This document shows positions 32,385 through 63,891 of a stretch of 64,000 nt of DNA, piece by piece. The notes under the pieces are model-generated. The model made no database searches. It was not told where the DNA came from and saw only the letters and a program-made list of their open reading frames with translations. Within the stretch, counting starts at the first letter, position 1, and every line of letters starts with the position of its first letter. This DNA is from Diphasiastrum complanatum (Eukaryota > Streptophyta > Lycopodiopsida > Lycopodiales > Lycopodiaceae). The DNA lies in NCBI GenBank assembly GCA_029204225.1, contig MU832542.1:1-64000 (forward strand), read 5' to 3'. The translations under genes were made by a program, and so were the position numbers.

Positions 32385-32957
32385 ATGGCAACCTCAATTG
32401 GAGTCATGTTGGAAGCCAATGATAGGCTTACCCCAAGTAACTATTCATTGTGGAAAGTGAGGATGGAGTCACTTCTTGAGATGAATGATGTTTTGGATAT
32501 TGTTGTAGGTTTGGAGGAGATACCAACAACACAACAAGATCAATAGAGGTATGACAAGAGGGCCAAGAAGGCTCTACACATGATAAAGATGAATGTTAAC
32601 AATGAACATCTCAAGGAAGTTGGTAAGTGCGCATCATCTTTGGAAGCTTGGATTTCATTGAAGAAGCTTTATGAATCCAAGTCTACTTCTAGAGTGTTGA
32701 CTCTAAGAAGGCAAATCTTTTCTCGTTTGCAAAAGAATGAAGAAGGGCCAAGTACTTTTGTTTTGAGAATGAAAGCATTGAATGATGAGTTAGCTTGCAT
32801 AGATAAAAGCATTAAGGAAGGAGAGCTTATTCAAGTGATTCTTAATGGCTTGTTGGATGCTCATGCTAACATTGTTCAAGGTATTGCTATTAAAAAGACT
32901 TTGCCAAGTTTGATGGATCTTCAAGAGATCTTGATCAATGAGGAATATAGGCTTTAA
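32385..32957 (+). pseudogene. Element F gag (copia)
   Basis: The frame from ATG 32385 reads MATSIGVMLEANDRLTPSNY, then SLWKVRMESLLEMNDVLDIV. It meets one in-frame TAG near 32544 and continues RYDKRAKKALHMIKMNVNNE, RVLTLRRQIFSRLQ and LPSLMDLQEILINEEYRL to a stop at 32957. This is the UBN2/gag domain of Ty1/copia, with SNYxxWKxRM as the usual N-terminal signature. It is broken once and then frame-shifted into the knuckle-protease frame at about 32960-33000. Confidence 0.85.
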
Positions 32958-32996
32958 GCAAGAAATGGATCTACATCGACGCTTCAAGAGGATGTT

Positions 32997-33530
32997 ATGT
33001 TCACAAAGGGAAAATTCAAGGGCAAAACCAAAAGTAAGTGGTCTAAAGGGCAAGATCAAGTGGATGCTTCTTCAAGTGGCAAAAAGAAGGATAGATCAAA
33101 GCTCAAGTACTTCTATTGTGGCATCAAAGGACACTTTGCAAGTGAGTGCTACAAGAAGAAGAGAGATCAAGGAGACAAGCAAGGTAATCTTACTTTTGAT
33201 GAGGATGGTTTGGATGTTCAAGATGCAAATATTGATGCTTTTGTGATGTCTTCATGTATGCCTGCTAATGATGGAGATCTAGATCTTTGGTGGATTGATA
33301 GTGGAGCAAGTTCTCACATGACCTTTCACAAAGAGTACTTCACTTCTTTGTTGGCATATGGAGATGACAAGAGGGTGATCTACACGGCCAATGATGGCGA
33401 GTGTGCAATCAAAGGGATTGGCCCAATTCCTATTTCTCTCTCTACAAATAGGAATGTTCATTTGGAGGATGTCTTGTTTATTCCATCTATTACCAAGAAT
33501 TTACTTAGTGTGAGCCAAATGCTAAGTTAA
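32997..33530 (+). mobile_element. Element F nucleocapsid knuckle and protease
   Basis: An open frame of 177 residues. A Lys-rich nucleocapsid segment carries the knuckle YFYCGIKGHFASEC, in which the first Cys of C-x2-C-x4-H-x4-C is Tyr. The protease active site follows in LWWIDSGASSHMTFH (Asp-Ser-Gly) near 33286-33330, then GIGPIPISLSTNR and VLFIPSITKNLLSVSQM. After a stop at 33528 the next frames run directly into the membrane-domain ORF instead of gag-pre-integrase and integrase. Confidence 0.85.
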
Positions 33531-33588
33531 GGCCTCAAGGTAGAGTTTGATGGAGATGCTTGTTTGATCAAAAGGAAGGTTGTCTTGA

Positions 33589-34014
33589 TTGGAAAAGGTA
33601 AAAGACAAGAAGAGTGGAACATCTTTTGGAGGATCTTCTTGTGTACATGGAGCTATGCAAGTGGATGGATGTTATCTTGTTGTGAAATCAAGTAATGGAT
33701 CTAGAAAACAAAGTTTGCTCAATGAGTTTGATGGTCAAGTTGAAGATCAAGAGGTTGATCTCAAAGCGCTTCAACTAGTCAAAAGGGAAGGTGGCAATTT
33801 GGAGCTAATTAAGAGCATCAAAGGAGAGGTAATTGTCCAGTTGAGCTTTGTCGTATCATCATTAATATGGGTTGAGGAAGTGGAGTTAGCGGGTGGGTTA
33901 GAATTTGGAGATCTAATTTACACCATTGGATGTGCCATGTCATATGGATCATTCCATCTCAATTTTCACTCTCTTATTGGTACACATGTTGTCATTAACA
34001 CTAATTGTAATTAG
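33589..34014 (+). pseudogene. Element F partial copy of the unknown membrane-domain ORF
   Basis: Residues GGSSCVHGAMQVDG, SSNGSRKQSLLNEFDGQVED and QEVDLKALQLVKREGGNLEL, then IKSIKGEVI, match the first half of the element E and D domain (33630-33832). The match stops just before the two hydrophobic segments, and unrelated sequence continues to a stop at 34014. It shows that the gag-protease to unknown-domain order is shared with element D. Confidence 0.65.
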
Positions 34015-34249
34015 TGAGAAGGCCCTTTTTGAGTCCGAAAAGGGCCCATCATGCATGCTAGTCGCAATGTTATCTTTGATGAATTTATGATGTGTAAAGG
34101 GATGCTGAGAAGGATGACACATTAGGTAATAAATTGTGAGAAGTTTTCTTGATGATGGACCATTTATGGATATTTTTTATGATAGACATGGTGATGTCCT
34201 TATGACTTTCCTGAATCATCTATCCAAAGCAAGGAACCTTCAACTTCTG

Positions 34250-34740
34250 AGGAAGTTTAAAGTTGAAGACATTTTCATCAAATTCATGCAAGAAGAGATC
34301 GAGTCGATTGCCAAACATGATACATAGGACTTTTGGTGGAGCCTCCAATTGGCAATAAACCCATTGGTTGTAAATGGATATACATGACGAAGTACCATGC
34401 AGATGGAAGCATAGCGAAGCACAAAGCGAGGACAGTAACGACTACGCACAAAGTAAGAGCATTGATTATGAAGAGACCTTTGCACATGTATGTATAAATG
34501 GAATGCCTTACTCGCTTTAGCTTTTCATTTTGGTTGGCCTTTGCATCAAATGGATGTAACATTCACTTTTTTAAATGGTGATTTGGAGGAGGAAGTGTTT
34601 ATGGATCAACTTGTCTGGTTTGTTAAGGAAGGATGAACATAAAGTTTGTCATTTGAAGAAGACACTTTATAACCTATTACAAGCACCACATGTGTGGTAC
34701 ATCATGATTGATGCATACTTTTGACTTAAGGATTTCACTA
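34250..34740 (+). pseudogene. Copia reverse transcriptase fragment
   Basis: Translation in shifting frames gives EEIESIAKHDT, VEPPIGNKPIGCKWIYMTKY, HADGSIAKHKART, then DYEETFAH- and CIKWM-like residues. It ends with LKKTLYNLLQAPHVWYIMID (near 34650-34710), where YGLKQAPRAW is usual. This is the first half of copia RT with many shifts and no catalytic Asp pair. Confidence 0.75.
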
Positions 34741-35184
34741 CCCCCGCAAGGGATCAAAGACTAGGATGCTAAACTCATAGAAAAAAAGGGAGTTGGATGG
34801 TGGAAAAACCTACCAAACCAAACGAGATCGATCGAATCTAGCCTCCACCAACCAATACTTGATAGAAGAGAGATATCAATCCTACAACGAGAGTCCTATG
34901 GGTATATTTATACCCTCCAAGGCCCATGCACCACTAGTAGTGCACCGTGACACCTCACTAGACACATCAACAGCCCTAATTGGGCCACCTCATCTACTTC
35001 TCCTATGATTCACTATTAGATCCATACAAATTTACCATCATGAGTTTTAGGCCTCCAACAATTAATTATGGCCTTAAATCCATGAGGGCCCCAACCCTTC
35101 ATAATTATAATTAATTTATAGGTCAAGGTAGGCCTATTGACCTTCTAACAAGAGTCTGCATGTGGGCATGCCATCTCCCCCCCC

Positions 35185-35219
<35 letters not shown>

Positions 35220-35989
35220 TTATTCAAGTTTTGTCCTTAGAGCTTAAAGTTAGGAAAGTTTTCTTTTTAGGCAACCTTCCTGCTTCCATGAGTCATTATC
35301 ATCTGTCTGACCTTTCCATTGAACCAAATTCTCGATAACTATAAAATTCCTCAATCATTTAGTTCTGGTATTGTTGGATGATTATGAGGAATTTCCAAGA
35401 TGCTGAGCCAAAGCTATTCTAAGAGCACCTCTCACCCCAGACCGAGGAAGTCCCTGCGGAAAAAGAGAAGGATGAGAATGAGAGCAGAGAAATACTAGCT
35501 AGGATAACAATTCGAAATCATGTGAGCCTCATGGTGAATCCCAAGAGAAGGAATGACCATGTAGGAGCTAGTATGTGTAGGCATTTGTAATAAATGTGGT
35601 AGACCCCTCTTAAATAAAATAGAGTGAGCCACCTTTTGATGATGACCTCTACTGGAGGAACTTATTCCACTTGTAATTTGTAAATTGAGGAATTGCCACA
35701 TAGGCAACTCATTGGCTTATTTAAGAGCAGCCCCCCCCCCCTTCTTGTTAGGGAGCCTTACTTGTAATGTCATTCTCTTGAATTGAATAGAGAAGATCCT
35801 CCATGAGTTGTGGCATTCTTGAAGGCTCCTTGTTCATAATGGCTTTCTTGAGTGATTCTATTATGAGCTTGCACATCCATCTTTGTGTGGCTGTGGAATT
35901 AGAGTAGATTTCTTGTTTTCTTGTTTATGTTGTGGAAGTAGAGTGGATTAATTTCAAGACTATCGGATACTACAAGCAAATAACAGCAA
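34741..35989. other. Spacer with poly-C tracts and a possible decayed LTR
   Basis: No gene. The poly-C tract at 35177-35219 is listed separately; a C11 run sits at about 35731-35741. A TATTTAAG word (about 35717) followed by TTGAATTGAATAGAGAAGAT looks like an LTR promoter and transcription start region. That would suit element H, but the ends cannot be set. Confidence 0.4.
35177..35219. repeat. Poly-C tract
   Basis: Eight C, one A, then 34 consecutive C. Homopolymers of C this long are rare in plant DNA. Such a run can form an i-motif, with a G-quadruplex on the other strand, and its true length is hard to sequence. Confidence 0.95.
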
Positions 35990-36950
35990 CAAGAGACAGT
36001 CAAATCAAGTAGCCAATGCAGCTATAGAAGCTCCATAGCCCATTCAAGAAGCGGATCATGATGCTTTCATGACCAACCATCAAGGAGCATCCAACGATAG
36101 TTCTTGGTTCCTGGATTCCGGTGCCACTCAACATATGACCAGTCTCATTGGCTGTTTCGAGTCCTACACCCTACAGTACCAACAAATATGTTCACCTTGG
36201 CGACAATAGCACACAAGCTATTAAAGGTGAAGGTACTGTAAGATTAAGTTCAAATCTACTCTCTGTAAGCAAAATCACAGATCTAGGACATAAAGTAGAA
36301 TTCGAATGTGATCAATGCACATAGAAGTTTACTTTGGCATTATAAACTTGGTCACTTGAATCATGCTTCTGTACAACAAATGTCTAAACATTCTATTGTT
36401 CTTGATCTAGACTATCTTGATAATAAAGTCGAATTACTTGTCTGTCAAGACTGTTTAGTTGGTAAACAAACTAGAAAACCATTTAGATCAAGGCATCAAC
36501 ATACTGCTAGAGGATTGTTAGATGTTGTACATATAGACATTTGTGGCCCGATGTAGAATCCTTCTTTGATAGTATGCAAAGTATTTCATAACTTTTATCA
36601 ATGAATTCTCCAGAAGAACTATGGTGGATTTTATCAAGAAGATATCATAAGCTTTTAATTGCTACAGAATTTTCAAGGAGCGTGCAGAAAAAGAGATTGG
36701 AAGGATGATCAAAGTCGTGAGGTCTGACAACGGTGGCGAGTACATCTCTATCAAATTTAAGGAGTACTGCCAAAGCCAAGACATTGAGAAGCAATTTATC
36801 ACTCTTTATTCTCCTTAGTAAAATGGCTTGGCCGAGAGGAAGACCCGTACTCTAGTTGAATAAGCTAAATGTATGTTGGTGCATGCATCACTGCCCAAGA
36901 GCTTCTGGGCCGAAGTTATCTCCACTGTAGCTTACATCACATTGGACCGT
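35990..36950 (+). mobile_element. Ty1/copia element H remnant: protease, pre-integrase, integrase core
   Basis: The protease motif SSWFLDSGATQHMTS lies near 36100-36140. The gag-pre-integrase zinc-binding region is at 36308-36556 (LLWHYKLGHLNHASVQQMSK and LLVCQDCLVGKQTRKPF, giving H-x4-H and C-x2-C). The integrase core follows in shifted frames (VRSDNGGEYIS near 36720-36745 with a catalytic Asp, then GLAERKTRTLVE and SFWAEVISTVAYI). Stops and frame changes make it non-functional. At about 36950 it abuts element G, which has the opposite orientation. Confidence 0.85.
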
Positions 36951-37068
36951 AGCAACCGCCTTGAATCGTAGCGACTGCATCCCAACCACATCCACTCTTG
37001 CATCGCAACAAACCGAACACCGACTGCCTCCACCCTTGAACCGTGGCGAACGTATTCAACCGCACCCC
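36951..37068. other. GC-richer filler between elements H and G
   Basis: About 115 bases of higher GC content with repeated ACCG-type words (CCGTAGCAACCG, TCGTAGCGACTG, CCGTGGCGAACG). Neither flanking copia reading frame explains it. Confidence 0.5.
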
Positions 37069-39145
37069 CTTTGTCTTGATACTTGATCTAGGAAAAGGCC
37101 TTCTGTGTGACTTTGCCAGCACACAAGCTTCACAAGGTAGAAGCTCCTTTGACAGTGTTTTTGGTAGTCCAACTGCTTTTCCTTCTTTGACCATAGATTG
37201 CATGGCTTTGAAATTGGGATGACCCAATCTCTTATGCCACAGATCCTCCTGTAGAACCTTGGTCTCATAAGCAATATCTGAAATGTTAGCACTCTCCCTA
37301 GAATCTAGTTTGTACAACTTACCAGTTCTAGATCCTCTAGCAATAACTTCATTTTCTCTTGAGATTATACACTTGTCAACTTGAAACTTGACATCCAATC
37401 CACTATCAAACAACTGTCCTACACTAATGAGATTTTTAGTCAATCTAGGTACATACAGTACATCATGTAAGCAAAAACATTTTGATGATGATGCATATAA
37501 TGGAATGCTACCTATTCCTTAAATCCTACACTCTACATCATTAGCAGTATAGATTGACCTTTTTGCACCTAGATATGGCAATTTCTTTCCACAAAAAAAA
37601 CACTTGATCTTTGACAGCTTCTTCTTGCCACTGGATGTTGCACCTTGTGAGGACTGATCCTCACCACCTTCTTTGGCTTTGTCCTTCTTGAAGTGTTGTT
37701 GTCCTTTGCCCTTGCCTCTTGACTTGTCACTGATGAAGAGTGCTTTGTCATCTCCACCATCTATCAATGAAAGTCTGTTGATCCTCAGCATCTTGTTCTC
37801 TTGCCTGCTTTCTTCAGCAATGAGAACACCTTGCAGTGTCTCCAAGGATGGAAGATCCTCTCTAACAGCATAAGTCTGCACAATATTGTCATACTCATCT
37901 CTAAGTCCATTTAGGACTACTTGAACAAGTTCAGTGTTCTTAAGAGCATCACTAATACCAGCTAACCCTTGATGAAGATCCTTAACTCTCATGACATATG
38001 ATGAAGCACTCTCATCTACTCTTTGATAACTTAGAAATATTTGGTTTCTAAGTGTAAGCAATCTAGAATTATTTTGATTTCACAGATTGTTTTTAGAGTA
38101 TCCCAAGCTTCCTTGGCAGTGGTGCATGTACTGATCTCTCTTAACACTTCATTGGTAACATTCATTTTTATAAAACGAAGGGCAATTCTGGTTCTTTTGT
38201 GGAATGTTGTAGCTTCATTAGGTGCAGCAGGTTCTTCTTCAGCTCCACTCACAATATCCATTACATCCTGTAGAATCACCAATGATTCCATTCTGATCTT
38301 CCACATTGCATAATTGGAAGATGTTAATCTCTCATTGTGCTCTAAGAAATGTGAACCAGATGAAGACATCTTCTTGGTGAGAAATTCTAGTAATGATAAA
38401 AAAAATGGAGTTGAAAGGATGTTACTTGCTATCTCAATCTAGGATCTAACATAGATGTTGATCCATCCTATGAAATCTAGCAACAAATGTGAGAACAAAT
38501 TCTCAATACAGAAAATCAATCTATCTTGAATTTGGATCTTGCTTCAGTCACAAAAGAAGAAGCACATGCAAGCAAGAAGTCTATCACTCCCACGAGTTTC
38601 AATGAATTGATAAACTCTATAGGAACTTACTTTCAACTCAAACACAGTAATATGTGCGAAATGAAAAGTCTAAGACCTCAGAATACTCACTTCTATCCAA
38701 TCCTACTTGATTGACAGTGAAAATTGATGAAAATGGTGAAAAAGATAGATGTGTGTTCACTTTGGCATATCCCATGAGTTGAGTACCCTCTCAAACTCTC
38801 TGATTGCCCAAGAATCTTCTAAAAACAAATCAAATTGATTCAAAAACAATAGCAACACATTCTACTCTCCAATACCTATCCAACAAGTTATAGAACATTA
38901 AATTTGGATCATTCCTTGAGAAGTAGCACTCATTAATGAGGGCTGATTTCACACGTGTGAGTTCTCTTTCTGTACAGAGCTCCGCTAGATCAGATCAGCC
39001 TTGATTTGATCCACTTATGGTCCACAGATTGCTTGTTTCTCAGCGAGTTTGAATCCTTCTCCAAAATTCAAGTTCCTGCAAGCAAAAACACTGATGATCT
39101 GATGTATACACCCTCACCTCTTCAAAGCATGAAGCTCTGATACCA
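37069..39145 (-). mobile_element. Ty1/copia element G: PBS, gag, partial protease, pre-integrase
   Basis: On the minus strand a perfect primer site TGGTATCAGAGC (39145-39134) adjoins the LTR. A 760-base leader precedes gag, which starts at 38369 (SGSHFLEHNERLTSSNYAMW) and shifts frame near 38040. It continues LTLRNQIFLSYQRVDESASS to the start of the nucleocapsid knuckle (KIKCFFCGKK, 37590). There the rest of the knuckle and the Asp-Ser-Gly protease site are deleted, and the frame resumes in RSIYTANDVECRI. The pre-integrase region at 37443-37090 is well kept (LWHKRLGHPNFKAMQ, CEACVLAKSHRRPFP). Integrase core and RT are absent. Confidence 0.85.
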
Positions 39146-39817
39146 TGTGAAGTTTTTAGCAGGTGTGAACTTCACCACACACCCTACAGGATCTTACTGA
39201 GGTGTTGTGATTGCACAAAATTGATCAAAGAACATTATGCTTGAAAAATCTAAGGCAAGAGCACAATGGCATACATCTGATGAAAAAATCTAACTCTTCA
39301 CTATGAGAAATGAATGTCAGAAATAATTCTAAGCACTATGAGAAATGAATGTCAGAAATAATTCTAAGTGTTCAGTATGGGAAAAAGAGGCTGCTCTCGG
39401 GTAGAGAGAGAAAATCATACATAGAAAACTCGGGTAGAGAGAGAATGAGTCCAAAACACCAAAATCTCAATATTCACAATATGGCAAAACATGCCCAGCT
39501 TTCCCTACATGAGAGAGACTTGAATTCCTACAGTGGAGTTGCATGGAAAGTCCACTTAACTGAACTAATTCACCTACCAGAGATCCACATGTGTAACTGC
39601 ATGCATGTATGGTGCATGTACTGCATGTCAACTCATAAAATTGCCTAGACATGTGTAGATCACGGAAACTACTTTGCATGTTGCATGCACTAATTGCATG
39701 TGGCTTGCATGCATATAGTAAGACTTTGCATGCTATCTAAACATCTGCATGTCATCATAATTGAACCTATCTAACTCAAATCTGAGCTACACTAGAAGGA
39801 TATGTGCTCAATTCACA
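39146..39817 (-). repeat. 5' LTR of element G
   Basis: A 672-base LTR: read on the minus strand it starts TGTGAA and ends TTCACA, next to the primer-binding site. Inside there are ATGCATGT-rich words and an internal near-duplicate of AATGAATGTCAGAAATAATT at about 39308 and 39344. Confidence 0.75.
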
Positions 39818-40132
39818 CTCCTTATATGTACAACATGAAATCTAGTGGAAATTATCATGGACATGACCCCGAACTCGAGAATGAAAGATAATATTTTAAT
39901 AATCTTCACATCTCCATCTTGCCAAAAAAAATATACTTATCTTTCCAAGGCCTTCAAAAGTCGTTTTAACTTAGAGCGAGACAAAAGAGGGCCCTATACC
40001 CCAAAACGCGCCAGCGGCCCAAAGGTGGAGGGGGGGTTGTACTCCCCTCCACTATCAGATCTCAAGATCTTGTGCTTCCTATCTGTTTGATTTTCGATCA
40101 TTGCTTTGAAGCTTTTGAAAGTGGCAAACGCA

Positions 40133-41730
40133 TCAATTTTCTTTTTTCAAAAAATAAATCCATGTCTTATGAGACATATCATCTATAAAGGTGATAAACT
40201 TATATGCTCCCGCTATAGATATTGTCCTCATGGGTCCACATAGATCTGTGTGGACTAAATCCAAGATGTTCTTTGCCCTCACAACTCCATCACGCTTGAA
40301 TTTCTCTCGATGTTGTTTCCCATACATGCATGATTCGCAGAATGCCTTCAGTTGATTTTCCAACATATGCAATCCTTTCACCATCTCCAAATTTTTCATC
40401 AAACTTGGGCTTCCTAGGTTCAAATGATCGAACCTTTGGTTTGCAATAGAATGGATGAGATAAATCCATGTTACCTCTTGATCATAGCATTCAATCTACA
40501 TAGCTTCGTCTTGGGCTCTATAGTTCCATCAGCAATGACTTCAAATTTTTATTCATGTAAGGCTTTACAAAGCAACAATCATGTACAAATTATACCTTCC
40601 AATTTTTTATCGGTGATGACTCCTACTAGAAGTAGATTCTTCTCCAATCTTGGTACGTAGAGTACCTCTGATCATTTTGCTCTTTCCATCAAGTAATGGG
40701 AGAGAAACTATTCCAATCCCCTTTATTTTGCAAACTTCGACATTTGCTTGTGAAACTGACGTTCCATTATTCAGCTCTTTTATTTAGATCATTGAACCAA
40801 TCTTTATTTCTCGCCATGTGTCTAGTGGCTCCCGAATCTATGTACCAGGCCGGATACTCCTGATAGATGACAATGCTGAAATAGAATATGCCTGAATCTT
40901 CAACCTCTCCTTCATCAACAAGGTTATCAGCGTGTTTTGGTTTCCCCTTGTTTAATTCAATTAGATACTTGCATAATTCACTTTTCCAATGACTCTTTTT
41001 GCCACAAAAGAAGCACTTACCCTTCTTTTTGGTCTTACTGTGGACGATCGTTCATCCTCGTAAGCCTTGAGATAGTATTGTTTTGCCTTCTTTTTGCCCT
41101 TTGCCTTGTCTTTGGCATGTTGCAAGTGCCTAATTATCAGTATTTTGGCGTCAAGCCTTAATCATCTCCCTTCTCTACTCTTTCTGCATCAAGATTCCTA
41201 TGGATTCATCAAAGGTCGACAATCTCTCCCTTGATGTTATTCTGCTCATAGACATTTGATAGGATTCTACAATGTCACACTACATTGTCCACCAGCTCCA
41301 CATCACGTATGCGCTCCCCAAATTCAACGCAATTTGTCTCTCGTTGTCTCTAGTCAAGTAGTTCTGAATATGCTCTCCTTTGTTCCATTCGAGCATTATT
41401 CAACTTTGACTTCAAAAACATGATCCTAGATGGATTTGACGTTTCGAATTGCTCTTTTAGTATATTCCAAGCTTGTCTTGATGCAACGGCATCACTGATG
41501 TGAGCAATGATATGGTCCTTCATTGATAAGTTGATGAAGGTTAGCGCTCTTCTAGCCTTTCTATTGAACACTTTGATGTCCACTTCATTGGAGGTCTCCG
41601 TTTATCCCATGTGACGATATCCCACATTTCCTTCTCTATAAAGATGTTTTACATTTTAAACTTCCACACTGAGTGGTTGGAAATACCCTCCAATTTGCTA
41701 CTTTTGCTCCAAATGGATTCTCCCATGTTC
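40133..41730 (-). mobile_element. Ty1/copia element I: gag, knuckle, protease, pre-integrase
   Basis: Minus-strand order: a gag start near 41720 (LEGISNHSVWKFKM), then 41583-41350 (RRALTFINLSMKDHIIAHIS, RIMFLKSKLNNARM), and after a shift the knuckle GKCFFCGKKSHWKSELC, complete C-x2-C-x4-H-x4-C, near 41010-40960. The protease site WYIDSGATRHMARN lies near 40845-40800. The frame at 40423-40133 carries the pre-integrase end and integrase start (CESCMYGKQHREKFKRDG, LDLVHTDLCGPM, FITFIDDMSHKTWIYFLK). It is cut at about 40133. Frames change at least three times. Confidence 0.85.
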
Positions 41731-42986
41731 GCCATACCGAAACTGCCTGAAATTACACTAGTAGGCCAATTAAGGTATTCTGAGAACAATGGTGATGCCC
41801 GAACTCAATAATTTTGACAAGCCTAAATTTCTTACTTGGCTCCCCTCTCACTTGGATGGAGAATTTGCCAACCAGAATCCTAAATTTTTTGAAATGCTCT
41901 TCACCGCACACTCCTGACTCTTTGGTCCACAAAAGGGGGAAAACACTTCAGAGATCCATTGGACGCTTTGTCCGCTCCAATCTCTATTTTTGCCTTTTGT
42001 ACTTGCAGGTACAGTCTAGATGCCCTTCATTTGAAATCCGTAGCATTTCGTTTGGCCCAAAACAGACTTAACAAAAATAATAGGGCTTTTTGATCTTTTG
42101 AATTGTTTCTTCACGATGAAGAAACTCCACCCTTCATGAATTTTAGGGCCTTTGATCCTTTTCAAACTAAAATTTTCAATGAAATTGAAAGCCAAAATGC
42201 ACTTCAATGGCCTTTGGGCCCTTTCAATTAGTTTGTAGCTATTGATTTGGATCTAATGGCTCACAATGCTTTGACCTAGACCCTCAATATTCAAACATCG
42301 ATCCAACAGTTCTAATCGAATCTGGGCAACCGAAAGCAAGCCCTCGAGTCACTAGACCCTTTGAGACACAAAGCGGCCAGTCACACTGGACACACGTGAC
42401 CTATTCCAAGAGCTTTTTTTTTCTCTCTATGGTCGCACCCTCCACCAAGGTTTTGGACAGATCAAACTCGATTTTGACTAATTTTTAGTGCAATCAGAAG
42501 CAATGGCCAGGGTTGCCCATCTCCAACTTGGATCACCTCTTTCTGTGGAGAATTGAGGATTTTATAACCTTTTGAAACTTTTCTCTTTCCTCAGAGAACA
42601 AAATTTTCTCCGCTGATAGCAACTAAGATTAAAACTGAAATTCTACAAAACAACTATGGCCCTCCAACGACCTCTTTCTAGTAATTGGGCTTTACGGAAT
42701 TCAAATCGGTGGAGAAACGATAAACTTAGGGATGTTTTTCCATAAACATAACAATAACTCAATTTTTTTTTCCAAAAACCAACTACACTTCCTTGGTTTT
42801 TTATTGATTCTCTTCTCGTCTAATGCTATGCACAAAGCTTAAGCAATCAATCATGAGCTCAACAAGCCTCCATATACTAGTGCTCCGGTTTCCGCTTACT
42901 TATTGCCACAATCTTCCAACTCGAAAAAATCCATTGTTCTAAAGCTCTCCTTGACGACCACTCTCTACTATGCCCGTTTGATACCA
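41731..42986 (-). mobile_element. Element I leader and primer-binding site
   Basis: About 1.25 kb without coding signature leads back to TGGTATCAAACGGGC on the minus strand (42986-42972). Its first eight bases fit the initiator-Met primer site, and the rest matches only partly. LTR sequence should lie beyond 42987, but no clear end could be set; TGTGATAATATAAAAG near 43140 is one candidate start. Confidence 0.5.
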
Positions 42987-44804
42987 AGTTCAATTTTATG
43001 AATCATAGGATCACAAATCAACGTAGACAAAAAATTTGCACAGTAAGCAGTCCAAATCAAAACTCCACATAGCAACTCTATTCTCAAAAACCCAACTGGC
43101 CCTAGTCTGCTGACTAAGTCTACTTTTATATTATCACATTTGTAGTGCACCTAGCGATTAGGCATATTACTTCTTCAAATTCTTGAAAATTTCCATTGTT
43201 TCCTAGAAATATGTTCAAAGAAATAAAAGACACTCATTTGTAGCTTTTGATTGTTGAGATGCTCGAGCTCCTACGATTGTATCTAGTAATTTTTTAAAGA
43301 GGCTGTTCATTGTTCATCAATAATTATAGTCTTTCCATGCTTCATGTGATACCAGATCTGTGAATCTAATAGCAGCTGCAACAAGGCATCATTGTGTGTA
43401 AAACGGTTGGATGAGTTGGCTATGGAAGAATACGCAATTGGACATGGTACGGAATGGTGGAAATGTAGGAGTACGAGTGGCAACAAGAAATTTGTTTTGA
43501 GAGAAGGCTGTCAATATGGTTTGCCATAAATTCAATAATAAACTTGTTGCTTTGACCAATTTTGATAAAAGCTTGAACTATCATAGGCACAGAAATTGGC
43601 ATATTCTTCGTATGTTCCCAGGGCTCTTGAGGATTGTTTGCAGGCAGTCGTTGAACTCAATCATTTGATCAAACGTTCACTTCTGCCATATGCATGCACT
43701 TCTTACATTTTGACAGACTCTAATGGACCACATAAAAGGCAAGTTGCAATACAAACTTTGCTAAAAGCTATTTTGCATACAAAATTGGGTGAATATATCA
43801 GATGCGGGATTTCCCAAAAAAAGATAAAAAATTTGCCAACCACATCAAAGCATCAGTAAGATGAGCAAAGAAGGCAAGTAGCAAAGTGCTGCTGCAAGTT
43901 GTTGCAGGCTGGTGAACTTTGAGTTTACCCCCCATCCCATGGTAAATAAATAGCCCCTGCCATTTCTTAACTCTATACTTTGTATTCCGACCTCGATACA
44001 CAAAAAAAATAATTGATGCCTATCCTCTTTGACACAGATCAGAGATTATTTGTTTGCAAACACACCTTAAGAAAAAATTGGATCATTGCTCTAAGCATAT
44101 AAGAGAATAAACATCTTAGACTGGACTTATGCATGCCAGATACAAAGCATTTTCAAGATTATGTGATAGTGCCCTCAAAAACAAATCACTATTTACACTA
44201 TCTATCCGAACAAGCTGCTGTGCCTCAGAAATCCTTCAAACATGCGTGGGATTGGGACAATAATGGTCCCTCCTGGATGATTCAGTACAAGGACCTTTAC
44301 AACATAATCTTTCATCAACCACCCCCAAGATTTTAAATAAAAATGATTAGGCTCTTGTCATAGGTCCACAATGAGCAGATTCTTGACTGACCTTGAGTAG
44401 AAAACATACCATCCACTGTGCAGGTGATGTTGAACAGAAAAGCACAAACTAATACTCACAACAACCTCTCAAAAATGTTCAAAGACTCGTTGAGAAAGTT
44501 ATTTGACGAATAGAAAAATTATCCAGATTGGACTCACGGGTTCGGCTCTAACATGCAAGGCAGTAAAGCCTTGACATTCTTCAAATAATTTGATACATTT
44601 CCTATGTGTGGATACAGGATAAAATTTCATAACCTTTTCCTCCTGAGCAAAAAATAATAATAACTTATCTCGTAGGGCTTCACAGCTTTTACATTTACAA
44701 CCTTATGAGGAGGAACTCAGGGGTCTTCAAGATGATTCACTTCGGCCCTTGGAATGAGAAAGGCTACAATTTAGAACCTTGTAGACCATACAGCTCTGCC
44801 AAAT
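42987..44804. other. Intergenic region and 3' flank of INO80
   Basis: It may include the LTR of element I at its left edge. I see no supported gene. The short plus-strand frames at 43596 and 44133 have no signature. The right end is the presumed 3' UTR of INO80. Confidence 0.5.

Positions 44805-63891
<19,087 letters not shown>

Noticed and set aside
44133-44336. 67-residue plus-strand open frame near the INO80 3' end
   Set aside because: Isolated, with no family signature and no promoter or exon partners visible.
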